Shown here: positions 12,888 through 24,142 of the stretch, in pieces
Numbering within the stretch: position 1 is the stretch's first letter
How the letters are laid out: every line of letters begins with the position of its first letter
Origin: Triops longicaudatus
Taxonomy: Eukaryota; Arthropoda; Branchiopoda; Notostraca; Triopsidae
Assembly (NCBI GenBank): GCA_022885665.1
Contig: JAGQDJ010000229.1
Span: 1 to 64,000, forward strand
DNA: 64,000 nt
Direction of reading: 5' to 3'
Notes under the pieces: model-generated
Database searches by the model: none
The model's input: only the letters and a program-made list of their open reading frames with translations
Told to the model about the DNA's origin: nothing
Translations under genes and position numbers: made by a program

Positions 12888-13505
12888 ATGTCTATTCCTT
12901 TTTCTGGCGGTGTTTCACGTTCTGGAGGACTCACCAGTGCGATTGCCAAACAACTGAAATCCTTGAGTCTGAAGCCTGTCAAACGCATTTCGTACAAGTT
13001 CGACCCTTTCCAAGCCAACGAAGTCAAAAGCATCCGGTAAAACATTGTTTTCTTCCTATAAAACACTATTTCGTAACCCGAACACTCACGTTTCTGTCTG
13101 AATCTACAGTTGGTGCATGTTTTACTTATCTACTGCCAAAATTCGCGATACCAACATCCGTTGTACGTTTAAAACTGACGTGGTGTGCGACAAGTCCGAG
13201 CCTTTGATGCAAGTGAATCTCGGTAAACTGAAATGTCTTCCTTTGTTTACTTCATTCATGGGGTTTTGTAACTCTAAATTACTTTATTCTTGTTGTCTTA
13301 CATAGAAAACGGGAAGCAAGTTGTATTCAAAACAGCCAACCTCACAGAACTCGAGATTTTCGCCAAATACAACGAGTTGATCGGTCCGTTGGTCCCGAAA
13401 GAAGACGATCTTTCTTCAAAGATCCCTGCTAAATTAGCCAAGAAAGCAGCTGGAGGTGGTGCTGGTGGAGGCAAACCGGCTCGTGGCGCGCCTAAGAAGA
13501 AATAA
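12888..13505 (+). CDS. MRPL53: mitochondrial ribosomal protein L53 (mL53)
   Basis: Three exons (12888-13036, 13110-13222, 13306-13505) give 153 residues. The core aligns from memory with vertebrate MRPL53: LSLKPVKRISYKFDPFQANE at the N-terminus, STAKIRDTNIRC in the middle, and a C-terminal ENGKQVVFKTANLTELEI corresponding to the family's GHRLIMRGAHLTALEM. The protein is a thioredoxin-like component of the mitochondrial large ribosomal subunit. It is longer than the human protein (112) through a Gly/Ala/Lys-rich tail (GGGAGGGKPARGAPKKK). A short N-terminal extension could serve as a targeting sequence. A second coding sequence starts 40 nt after the stop, on the same strand. Confidence 0.85.
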
Positions 13506-13545
13506 GCACCGATTTTTGAAGATATAGAAAGGCTTTTCGAAGGCA

Positions 13546-13752
13546 ATGTCTCAAAACATGGGCGAGAACAAACGCTTAGGCCGAGACCCCGGTGCTTTAC
13601 GCATGGTGGACAGTTTATACAGCCACGTTCCGTCGTTTACGGACGTTTTTGATGAAGAAACGTTTTATATCTTTGCCATGTGTTTTGTGGCCGCCACGCT
13701 TTTAGTCGCCTTTGTTGCCTCGCGTTTTGTTACTCTGAAAGAAGTAGTGTGA
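13546..13752 (+). CDS. small single-pass membrane protein (68 residues), unrecognised
   Basis: Single-exon frame starting 40 nt after the MRPL53 stop. The N-terminal half is hydrophilic (RLGRDPGALRMVDSLYSHV). It is followed by one strong hydrophobic segment (FYIFAMCFVAATLLVAFVA, about residues 41-59) and a short tail RFVTLKEVV. It resembles the general layout of small integral membrane proteins, but I could not assign a family. No AATAAA is seen between it and MRPL53, so both could be on one bicistronic mRNA; an independent promoter in the MRPL53 3' exon is the alternative. Confidence 0.6.
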   Translation: MSQNMGENKRLGRDPGALRMVDSLYSHVPSFTDVFDEETFYIFAMCFVAATLLVAFVASRFVTLKEVV

Positions 13753-14327
13753 ACGGGATAATACAACATCCTAGTCGTTTTTTGAAATGGCTTTCTCATT
13801 CTTCCTAAACTATTAATGAAATGGTGTTTCTTTTTATATATTCCAGTGAAGGCCGAAGCCTCTTACTGGTGAAATTGTTCAAACTGGATGAAACAATGAA
13901 GTAAAATAAGTTAGCAGTGTATTTTCCTTTCTAATAAGAATTATTTACCAAAGGTAAGAAATCCACACGGTACGAATTAGTGGCCAAAAAAAAGGACTTA
14001 CATAGCTAGTCAAAGAAGAATTATGCGCTTTCGCTCAAGCAACAAGTAGAGGGTCTGAATTGCATTTAATTTTGTTTAAATTTACGGTTAATTAGAGGAC
14101 GTAAAGCGGGAAGAGGCAACTTGTTACTGTGTAGACTGCTAGTAATTACTATGTGAGGAATTAGAACTGACTTCGTAGGTCTGACAAACCTAGATTTTCA
14201 ACTAAACTAGATTTCTTCATAAGAAACAAACGTATTTTGCTATAATTGAGTTTAAGAGATTCACGCTTCCTTTCTGTCATCTTATGATTAATTAGAAGAT
14301 ACTCATTTTAAGAAATTTTTAGTGTTG
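13753..14327. other. intergenic, nothing recognised
   Basis: AT-rich sequence without a supported gene. Confidence 0.45.
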
Positions 14328-14530
14328 GTTCTTTCAGTAACAATAGTTATAAAACTATGATTGGCTCTGCAGATTTCTGAACATTGGCCGAAAAATAATC
14401 CTGGTCGATAGAATAAACTCACTTAATTTAATCGTCCTGGGACCGCATCTACCTTAACTCGGCTAAACTAGGAAAGTTCATAAGTGAAGAACATCAGCGG
14501 CAGTTTATAGTTGCAGGCGTTGAGTTCGAA
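14328..14530 (-). pseudogene. mitochondrial cox2 fragment (small NUMT)
   Basis: Read on the minus strand with UGA as Trp, pieces of the COX2 C-terminal domain appear across frameshifts: TAADVLHLW, then VKVDAVPGRLN, then RPGLFFGQCSEIC and ANHSF. These contain the copper-site Cys and His context. The segment is recognisably similar at nucleotide level to the cox2 part of the larger insertion at 36.1-36.5 kb. Stops and frame breaks show it is non-functional. It overlaps the last codons of the secreted-protein candidate on the same strand. Confidence 0.75.
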
Positions 14531-14896
14531 AAAATTGCAGGTGAAAGAACCGAGATTTATCGTGCTTTTTGTCAGTTTGACGTCAAATGCTTGACAAGAT
14601 GGATGTATGGCGCAATTTCTGCGGCACTGCTTTGTCACGCTAGCCATGCTCCCTGTGTTTGCCAAAATTATTTATACAATTAATATATTTAATCAACTTA
14701 TTAATATATTTGTAAAAATGGACGGAAGTTTTAATTTTTAAAAAATACCCGAAATCTTTGTGGATGCTGAAACTGTAGAATTCAAGGTGGACGTTGCGTA
14801 CGAACTGTGAGTCACGAAAAAGAAATTCTTCGATTCTCCAGACATCGAGTTGGCAATGGATGGAATGAGAAGCAACACGGAAAAAATCATGATCAT
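14468..14896 (-). CDS. small secreted PAN/apple-like protein (candidate)
   Basis: Exon 1 (14896-14749) has a good start context and encodes a signal peptide (MIMIFSVLLLIPSIANS) followed by a Ser/Thr-rich stretch. A GT donor in phase 1 joins exon 2 (14652-14468). Exon 2 shows the spacing of a PAN/apple module: QCRRNCAIHPSCQAFDV, then a Cys at SFTCNFFE. The total is about 110 residues. PAN modules usually bind carbohydrate or protein outside the cell. The last 15 or so codons and the stop lie in DNA that looks mitochondrial (cox2), so the original 3' end may have been replaced. The gene could equally be a truncated relic. Confidence 0.42.
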
Positions 14897-15492
14897 TTTG
14901 CGAACTGAATACTTTTCTTGTTAGTTTCCTCTTCCGAAGCTTCACAGTTGTTTCGTGAATTTGAAGACGCAAAAAAAGACGTGGAATAGGTTCGACAATC
15001 ATTGTTGCAATGTGCCTTTTGAGCCAAGCTTTGTGACTTCGGTTTTATTTCGCCTGCTCTTCGATCAATACTGGTTCCCTTACACACTCGTATCTGTACT
15101 GTTTTCTAGCTTTCACACTCGTCATTGTTACTTGTTCGGAAATGCAGCATTTCAGCTCAGAGTGAACTTGCCTGCCGGTTTACTAGTTGTACTACTCTGC
15201 CTTTACTTTGGCAGTCTGCACTTTGACGCAGCAGGTGATTTTCCCAACTACTCCCATAAACTTGCACATTTGACTGCAGTACCTGGAATGACTGCCATAC
15301 TCCGCAAAGTGCTTTTTACTTTTTTACCTTAAAGTTCTCCTGCCTTTGTCTTCCTGGGTTTTGTGGCACCAAAAATGTGTTTTGTAAGCCACGGCCACAT
15401 TTCGGGGAGTGCATGCCTTCAATTATGATGCCTAAATAACACACCACGATTTCTTAAAAAAAGCTGTAGTTAATAACTAAAAACAAGGCTGA

Positions 15493-15977
15493 TTTGTACT
15501 TTCTCACACGGAAAATGTTCTCGCCGGTTCAGTGTATTCTTCACCTTCTACTTCGCTGTCGTCATTTGTGACAGATGCAAATGCAGTGTCTACTTTTGCC
15601 ACTAGCATTATCATCATCACTGACGTAAACCACGGCAATTTATCCTGTTATCCCCAGAAACCCTTTACTGGTTCCAGCTACGCAACAAAAATTCCTATTG
15701 CTGAATTACCTGGGTGCTAATGTTTAACTCGTTAGATGTACACAGGTGGAAGTTTGCCATTTGCAACTGTGACGACGGACTCTACGTCCAGGATGGGACA
15801 TACTTTAACGAACGTGCTACGTCCTTTCCGGATTGCTTGGCTGCCTCTGAAGAAGTACCGGCATCTCCCGGCAAGGTTTTCGCGTTTATGGAAACGAACA
15901 GCGTTTGTATTTTAGCACCGAATTTTATTAAAGGAGATGCACGAAGAGCGGAGCACTGCAATGTTTCTTTGAAATAA
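15493..15977 (+). CDS. PAN-like secreted protein, 5' end not found (candidate)
   Basis: A Ser/Thr-rich open frame (VYSSPSTSLSSFVTDANA) joins, through a candidate 32-nt intron (15714-15745), a Cys-containing region: ICNCDDGLYVQDGTYFN, then FPDCLAASEEV, then FAFMETNSVCILAPNF, ending at 15977. The cysteine spacing and the AF..NSVCIL pattern suggest a degenerate PAN/apple module. It is divergent from the candidate at 14.5-14.9 kb, which also has a Ser/Thr-rich lead. No start codon or signal peptide could be placed. Alternatively, an independent 86-codon ORF starts at 15720. Confidence 0.35.
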
Positions 15978-17455
15978 AAGTAAAAAAAAAATACATTTGA
16001 AGATTAGAAATATATAAAGTTATAAGGCTTTGGACACGCATTTTCTAAGACGTGAGTTTTGAGGACATTAGCACAAGAAAGGAACGTTTATTAAATACTT
16101 TAGATATTATTATAATATTTTTGTTATAATGTAAGGTGCCTAATTGCCGTCTACTTAAGATTTCGTTGCGTATCACAAAGACGTGGGTCAAAATTTTCCA
16201 GCCAAAATGTTACGGCAACTTATTACACTCACCGCTCTATCGTAATCCGTAGCATCATGTGATTTAACTTCAGTCAAATATATTATTTTCGAATATATTC
16301 GGCAAGTGGTCAAAACGCTTATACGAAAAATGCCTGCCCCAAAGCCGCCTACCCAACAAATCATGTAGGGGAGAGTCGGGTACTTTGACACGGGTGAGCT
16401 ATGACACAACGCTTTTATAAAATCATCTATTGTGAATTTCCGTAAAAGGCTTAAACTGTTGAGAGACATCTATAGTACCAATGTTAAACGGCACTTCTGA
16501 AATAACGGCGCGTCAACTAATAGAAGTGTACTGTGGAATGTCTTTGCTAAGAAATTTGATACAATCGAGTCGAATAATAGAAAAGTAACACAGAAGCACA
16601 CAAAAAAACTATTACGTTTTCACAATTTTCACGGAAAATAGGAAACGTTAGGGAGCAGGAAATGTTAAAACGATTTGGAAACATGTTTTGGAAGCATGTA
16701 AAACATGCGGGAAAACATTTCACGCACATATTCATGCTTCCGTCTGATGAAAAAAAGGTTAACGTGAACAAGAATTAAAAATAATCAATCAAATGCTGGC
16801 TAATAATAATTCAGTTTTGAAGTTACAACCTCGTAGAAAAAGGTAAGATAATGTAGACAGACAAAAATAATGAAAAAAAATACAACTTAAAGGAATTTTT
16901 CCAAGGGTCTGCATCTATCGAATTTAATTACAAGTATTATTTAAAGTAAAGTTTTAGTGCAAGGAAGAACTGGCCAACGGATCAGTTCACGATAAAATAC
17001 ACCCCTAATCAGAACATCTCCATTCCCCTTGTTGAGGAAGTCTATGGAAAGAGTAAGAATTTAAACGAAAGTGGCATAAACTGTCTCACGTAACAGTTTA
17101 GGAATACAAAACTGAACAGCAGGGTCCTGCGCCATGTCTAATTTTTTATGACGGGGGATGGGTGTCGTACGGCAAGCCACTCAACTAAGTTGTGGTTAAC
17201 GACAAGTTTTGTTAACACACATTTTCAGTTGAACCCTGCAAAGTGGAAGCGTATTGAGTTATTCGTTGTTACAGAAGAATTGAGATTAATCTTGAGAGGT
17301 GGCTAAGAAAATTCGTAATCTGGAAACAGATAACTAGGAATGACATAAAAGAGAGCATAGGGGGCTATTGGATAATAAAAGTGAATAGCTAAGGTACGAC
17401 CTCGTGCAATTAAGAACTAATTCGAAAATATGAGGGAAGAAAACAAGAGGTTAAC
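15978..17455. other. intergenic, nothing recognised
   Basis: AT-rich sequence with no supported gene on either strand. Confidence 0.45.
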
Positions 17456-17520
17456 TTGATAGTATTGTCTACTTAAACGATCTGTCTACTTAAACGATAG
17501 TATTGTCTACTTAAACGATA
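17456..17520 (+). repeat. short direct repeats (TGTCTACTTAAACGAT)
   Basis: The 16-nt unit TGTCTACTTAAACGAT occurs three times, two of them preceded by AGTAT, just upstream of the first caspase-NACHT gene. Function unknown; it looks like a small replication-slippage array. Confidence 0.8.
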
Positions 17521-17736
17521 ACGGTTTCTCTTCACGGATACTTTCATTGGTAGGGACGAAGCTAGACTGTTTACAGAACTGCAACTTTTTATAAAGCGGA
17601 AAGAGTCTACGAAGCCAAGGCCGAACTTTATCACAGTGCCTGGAAAAAGGGGACAAAATTAACAGGAAAAGCGCAGATAAGCATACTTCCAACTTTTTGC
17701 GCGCTAACCGCGTAACAGGAATAGGGTGTGTCCCAT

Positions 17737-20700
17737 ATGCTCTTCGAGCGCGGCAAAGACACTTATTACCTCGTAGATGAGTTAACCGGTGCTATTCAGA
17801 ACTTTAAAGCTTCATCAAAGTTTCGAAGTCGCCGAAGAGAGCAGCTTACGAAAATGGCAACCAATTTGCAGGCAAGCTTCAAAATCCGTTAAAATGAGCC
17901 GTTACTCTAATAAACAATTCTAGTCTTATCCTTGTACGTGGAACGGATCGGGGAAATATCGAGGTGCTGCTCTTGTGCTGAACTACAAGTTCGAAGGCAG
18001 CAATGGTGAAAGGAAAGGCTCCGAGTTCGACGTACAAAGAATGACCAGGATCCTTGGAAATCTTGGTTACAAAGTTTCGTCCTTTGGAAATTTGTCTTAT
18101 GAGGTAAATAATACCTGCCCACAAAATATATGGTTACAGTACTGTTTTACACGAGCACTGTGTTCTAGGACACGGAAAAAGAATTAAGAAAGTTCAAAGA
18201 CGACAGAATCCATTCGGAGAATTTGACCGATTCGACAATCGTTTGCATCATGAGCCACGGAGATTCGGGCAGCGATTTAAGTGGGACTTTTTTCGAAACA
18301 GATGATGGGAAACTCATGGGGTCGCAAGTCGTTATTGACCTGTTTGACTGTAAAAATGCTCCCGACTTGAAAGGCAAGCCGAAATTGTTCTTCTTCAACT
18401 TTTGCAGGTATGACTGGAAACGGTCCGTTCTGTTCAAATTTAGTTTACTTTGTATACTATGTCCAGTTAAAATTGCAGAGGTCCGTTACCTGGACACTTT
18501 AGGGAAAAAAGTGCAAGGAAGTTATTACGTCTTCATAAAAAAACGGTGGGCAAATACTGCAGTGAAGCGGCTGAAACAAACGCACTTCCGGCGAGCAAAG
18601 GTGGCCGGGATTGTAACGACACACTGATTGTCTTCGCGAGCCTTCCTCGTGCGTGAGAATATGTTAAACGGTAGTTCGTTTCACAAACGATGCTTGAGAC
18701 AGGTTTTTCAGCGTTTAGAGATGAATCCCAGGGAACCGTTTTCATTCAAGCTCTGTGCGAGGTTTTAGAAGATCGAGAACAAATTGCGCAAAAGAACATT
18801 GAATTACTACTAAAGCAGGTGCAATCCATATTTTAACTCAGATGCACATTAGAGCTTACACCGCGTAGTGACTAATTGTTGGTCTTTACGGTAGGTGGAT
18901 GAGAGAGTGAAACTAAAGCTGAATGAGAAGGAGAAGTCGGATGACTTTATATCACAGACCGTTGAAAAAGTAAATCGGGGATTCAATAGAGAATTCTACT
19001 TCCTCTCGTTCCATAAACTGCGAAGCTACTACCTCGACAACCTTTGCCAAGTGAAGCCCTTGCCGTGGAGTACACAGTTCAACTGGAGTATTGAAGAGAT
19101 CTACACGCCACTAGTTGTGGCCGATGCTCATCAGTTAGGAGGGAGTTTTCCTCATGAGGAGCTGATCAGTCGCCTTGAAGTAAAAGATTGCTTCACGAAG
19201 CGCGGAAAAGAATTGTGCCAAACTCACAAATTACTGCTAGGAACGTTTTTCGCACGGCAGCGGTTATCGGTGTCTTATTGAGGGAAATCCGGGATACGGC
19301 AAGTCGACTTTGATGCTGAAACTGACCTCGGATTGGACGAAACTTTCGCCGGTTAACCATCTAAGTCGATTCCGTTTGGTTTTGTTGGTAAAGTTAGTGG
19401 AAGTCGGAGAACAGGTAAGTGCTGTACAACTGAGGATATTTTTTAAGCTGTTATACACTGGTATACACAACCTGGTTAGGCGACTACTTTCTACTTCAAA
19501 AGAAATGCAATGTTTACCACTTATTTTGATATTTGATTTCAACACAAATTATGATTACAAATAAAAATCGCAATAGTAAATTTACAAGCTTGAATTACAA
19601 GCTTGAACTACAAGCTTGAACGCTTTTTTAAGAAGTTAAAATGTGCCGGAAAGGGAAATTAAAAACTGACTTGGTTTTCACGGAGTGAATACTCAAATTC
19701 TCAAAACCTTGGAAGATTTTTGTATATGATGACTCCGCTTTAAATTTGCTTTGCAATGGTGAGTTGAGAAAAAAGCAACACCTGTTCGAACAATTTTCAT
19801 TGTTTCACTTTTACGAAAAATTAAAATCAGGGTTACACATTTGTTGCAAGATTTTACAGAATGATACTCCGTAGAGTAACTGCTTGTCCATAGCTCAGTT
19901 AAGCTTAAGCTATTGCTAAGACTGCTATATCCAAAGACTGTTTAAGAAAGTTTGGACTTTTCCCACAAATACAGTTAATGTATGGTATTAGTAGGAAATG
20001 CGATGAAAAATAAGACACAGGTTTTTCGGATACTGGCTACACAAACTTTGTTCGCCAAACTTAAAATATACGCCGATTGTTGGTTCACAGAATAAAGAAA
20101 AAAAGGGTAACTGAGATACTGCTCACTACAACTTGTTCACTGTTGTTCCTTCACGCTTGGTGCTACGCCTTCGACTACACTGTGCGACTTTCAACCCCTT
20201 TTTAAATGTCAGGAAAGTTCAACTAGGGAATGAAGAAAAGCTAGCGAAGGGATAACAGGTGTTAAAACAAGGTGAAAGGTTCAAACATTCAGTTCCGGGA
20301 AAACTACAGAAAAAGGACAGCCTTTCACACCATCCTACCCTTACGAGTTACGTAAGATTTCTTAACAGTATTGTATATACAATTCTGAGAAAGCTTGGTA
20401 CTTAAACTAAAGAAAGCGTTTTTAACTTACGCACTTTCTTACAAAAATGGGTTATTATGTGGCTCTTGGAAAGTCTGTCAGACATTAAATTTTTGGAATT
20501 AAATCATTTAAGAACCTCGAAGCGGAATGCACGAACACCAACTTTCCAGAAACATTTAGAGCAGTTACGAGAGCAATTTTCCGCAGCCGGAATTAGATAG
20601 CAATATGTAATACAGCTAAAAATGCTTTTGACGGAGTTTAGACCACTGTTCAAGTTTGCACGTTCTCCTCCATTATTCGCGAGTACTAGGAACTGTGTGA

Positions 20701-23350
20701 AGGGGCCTTCAAATTTCTTACACAGGGAGACTTGGAAAACCGCATTTGGGAGCTCTACAAGGACAAAATCGATTTGGCGCCAGGATCAAACGTGTTTGAA
20801 AGTGAATCAGCCGAGCAAGTGCTTATCCTTTTGGATGGGTACGACGAAGCAAATGAGAACACAAAGGAATCCGTCAGGAAAATTATGGTGAAGGAATCAT
20901 GGAGCCAGTGCCACCTGGTGCTCACTTCCCGTTTTGGATACGTGACTGACGACTTAAAAAGTCACGCCCTCTGCGCCAAACTGGAAGGTTTCCAGAAGGG
21001 AGACGTAGAACTAGCTGTGGGAAAATTTTTCATGAAGGCTGGATACGTGACCAAAGATGCAGCCAATTTGCTGTCCATTACGAAAGATGGCTTTAAGAAC
21101 GTCACTGCAAAGAAAGGGATTTTAAGTGAAGCAAAACGGCTGAGTACTAATAAGCTTGAAGAGTTTATACGGAAGTTACTATATGAAACACCTTACCGCG
21201 ACCTGGCCAAGTGTCCTTTACTTTGCTTCATGCTTTGCTGTTTAGTGACAGAATTCCCTGACAGTAAGCTGCCAGAGAGCAAGACTGAGTTATACTTTGC
21301 CATCATCAACAGGAACTTGTATCGAGCAGCCTATAGGAAAGCTCCGCCTGGGAAATTCAACGAAAAGTGGAACTGGGACAAGCTAAAGTCAAAGTTCCAT
21401 AAAGATTTCGAGAAGAATCTGAAAGAATTCGGCAGGCTTTGTCTGGTATATATCCAAAATATCTCCCCGCATTTCACCCTTTTTGAACTGACGGGAGATG
21501 GCGACACTTGTGACCCGAACCATCCTGATGTGATTCGCCTGTTGGAAGCCGGTGTGATCGTCGAAGGCGACAGTAATTCGGGCTTTCCCGTTTACCATCC
21601 CGTTCACAGGACGATGGCCGAGTTCCTAGCCGCGTATTACCTGACGTTAGAAGAGGACGATCGGAAAGTAGAATGTCACGTTGTGACGTTGTTTCTTAAA
21701 GGCACGTCCTTAACCCAGATATGCCGACTTTGTTACGAATTGTGCGAAGGAGAGGGAGAAATAATTAAGATGGCGCAAGGCTTACCGTGTCGCATCAAAA
21801 CGCAAGATTACTGTAACAAAGAAGTGGCCTGTGAGTTTGATGACAGAGGGTTTGCTGTAAGAACCAAAGACAGTCATGCCTATTATGTCCTGAACGTCGG
21901 TGCCCCTGACATTTACTTCGCTTTCGAAAATCTTGCTGCTGCGTCGGCTTGGAATGACCTTTCACAATTGTTACGAAAATGTCTTGAGCATAAGACAAAG
22001 CTGTATGGGATTAGTGTTACCTCCTTAGGCCTTACAGGTATATGTTGTGAAAATAGATGTCTATAAGTTGAGAGAATGTTTGAAACTTTACTCTCGTTCT
22101 TCGCAGGAATACAAAATTCGTATATGGCTGCTGTCTCCCACGATGAGTGCGTTCGAAATCTGAAATGCCTCATTGGATCCAGCTCCTGTCCTAGAGTAAT
22201 GAGACTTAATGTTACAGGTAGTTCGGAAACATTCAATTTTTCAATTCGCATACAAATTGTCCACGACTCTCGATAGATTAACCGTATCTGTCTTAGAAAT
22301 AGAACCTTCAGTGGAAAAAGCGGAAGATGGAGTTAAAAGACAACAGGGTCTCTTGTCCCTTTTGACAGCATTTCAAGACCCACCCGAAACGTGCCACCTT
22401 TCGGAGCTATGTTTGAAAAGTTTTCTACTAGAAGGAGAGGCACTGGATAGCTTTGTTCACTCCATTCTTAACAGCAGACTCCAAAGCTTATATATCTACA
22501 GTGGATCACTCTCATTTGTAGTAAGTTTTTCTGTGGACTTCCTGGAACGGGTAACTTTCATGACAGGCATTAACGTCTTCGTCTCCATACCAAACAGACT
22601 TCGCAGTTGAAGTCCATGTCCAAGTTCGCTGCCGGAACTAGCTTCAGACTAAGATATATTGATTTAAGAGGAACGCATTTAATTCTCCGCGACCCCGAAG
22701 CATTTGATTTGCATCCGGCTTCGTTCCCTTTGGAAAGATTGTATATCGACGAGTGCCAGTTTACACCCAAGTTGTTCGATTGGCTGGCATCGTCTGTGCG
22801 CAAAGTGCGCGATTTGCTGCTTCATCAAATACCTCCTGGCGTTTGGCATGCAGAAAGCCAAGCTTGGCAACTATTTTCATCCAACAATGGCAACACGTTA
22901 GAAGACTTGTCTCTGTCTTTTGATCAAGTCTCTTTCTCTTCCAACGGAAACTTGCTACAGTCACTGCAAGATACCATTCCGCTATATTCACGACTTGAGT
23001 GGGTTAAAATGTTGGGGTTGCGCAAAGTAACTGAGACATCGGAAACGCACGGTTTTCCCGACGAATCACTTACTTGTCTTCAAGAGAAAATCTTGAAACT
23101 CCCTCAATTGAGAAGGTTAAACTTTCCTCCATACGGAAACACCTTTTTCAAGGCGCTAGCCAACATGGCTTACAAGTGGACTGGCGATTTCGGAACGAAG
23201 TTAATGTTGCAGGATTTAAGTAAAGACGAGGAAGCTCAGATGGCCACATTCTTCCAGGAACGACACCTTATTTACTGCAGAGAGAGTGATGATATATGGT
23301 TTCCGGGACAACGGAGCCCACTGAAAGTTTATCGCCATCTTTCGTCCTAG
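17737..23350 (+). CDS. caspase-like domain fused to a NACHT NTPase (copy 1)
   Basis: Eleven exons give about 1201 residues: 17737-17871, 17924-18103, 18169-18407, 18563-18648, 18703-18818, 18895-19179, 19241-19414, 20726-22037, 22107-22217, 22297-22520, 22607-23350. Exon 1 ends at a GC donor (CAG then GCAAGC); all other introns are GT-AG. Residues about 46-290 form a peptidase C14 (caspase) fold: catalytic His in CIMSHGDSG, catalytic Cys in FFFNFCR, and a p10-type strand DTLIVFASLPR. From about 348 comes an NLR-type NACHT: linker with PLPW and EEIYTPLV, P-loop GNPGYGKST, Walker B LILLDGYDEA, sensor LVLTSRFGY, and a winged-helix-like HRTMAEFLAAYYL. The C-terminal 450 residues contain weak leucine-rich stretches but no clean LRRs. 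Inferred role: nucleotide-switched protease in cell death or immunity. No CARD or DED is seen. Confidence 0.88.
19415..20725 (+). other. 1.3-kb intron of copy 1
   Basis: Separates the P-loop exon from the Walker B exon. The boundaries CAG/GTAAGT and ACACAG/GGAG are in phase 0 and are conserved in the paralogue. It contains a small tandem repeat at 19583-19620 and otherwise nothing recognised. Confidence 0.75.
19583..19620 (+). repeat. tandem repeat, TACAAGCTTGAA unit x3
   Basis: Three near-identical 12-14 nt units (TACAAGCTTGAAT, TACAAGCTTGAAC, TACAAGCTTGAAC) lie in the large intron of caspase-NACHT copy 1. Confidence 0.8.
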
Positions 23351-24142
23351 ACGAAAAGTGCACCCACTGTTTAGAGCAAATCTTAGGGATATTCCAAACT
23401 CGTTTCACAGTCTCGTCATTAGAGGTGCCACTGGAGTGTTACTCGATAAAGATAATATTAAACCGCCTTGTTTGCTGAAATTTGTATGGGTAAATACGAG
23501 ATAATTTGGCCCATGATGGAAAACACGACGTCCATGCTAAATAATTTCGTGTAAACGCACACTCCTTTACTTTTCTGTTACTCCGCAAGAACCACAATTT
23601 CGCAGTAGACACTCATTAAACTCGCTAACAATGAAATACCTACTGCAGTAGCTACGTTATCTTGAGCTCTTTCTTCTGTCTTTTAAAACGAATAAACGAG
23701 GCAGAACATTTTTTCCTTTCCGTGCCCTTTGCGATATATTTTACACTAAGTGAGAAAAGATTGTCAAGTCGGCTATTGCTGCGTGTTCCTTGCATTTAAT
23801 GAAAAGGAAAATACAAAAGTCAAATCTATAAAAAAAATCTTTCGCGCTTTTGTCAATCTTGCGTGCATCACGCAATTCAGGAACTTTGCAAGAAGAAAAA
23901 AAGACCGCACTTGAAGATAAGACATCTTACATATCGTACAATGTCTACAATGCTAGTTCATTCCGCAACAAACTTCTTTGCACACAACTCCAATCTTCGA
24001 CTACGTCAATTTCCTGACAACCATTTTAACATAAAAACATACATAATAACATAAAAATGCTCCAACAATCATCAATGTTCACAAGACTAGTTATAATATT
24101 TGAGTTTCTTCTTCGTTTACCTTCTTCTGCTGTAAGCTTCGT
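23351..24142. other. intergenic, nothing recognised
   Basis: 3' flank of caspase-NACHT copy 1. No gene supported. Confidence 0.4.

Noticed and set aside
14955..15332. 125-codon plus-strand frame with hydrophobic stretches
   Set aside because: No Met-signal context, donor or family match; it overlaps the 5' flank of the minus-strand secreted candidate.
22196..22217. A 22-nt intron in caspase-NACHT copy 1
   Set aside because: Too short to be plausible, and a normal 79-nt intron (22218-22296) with a better acceptor restores the frame and matches the intron position in copy 2.
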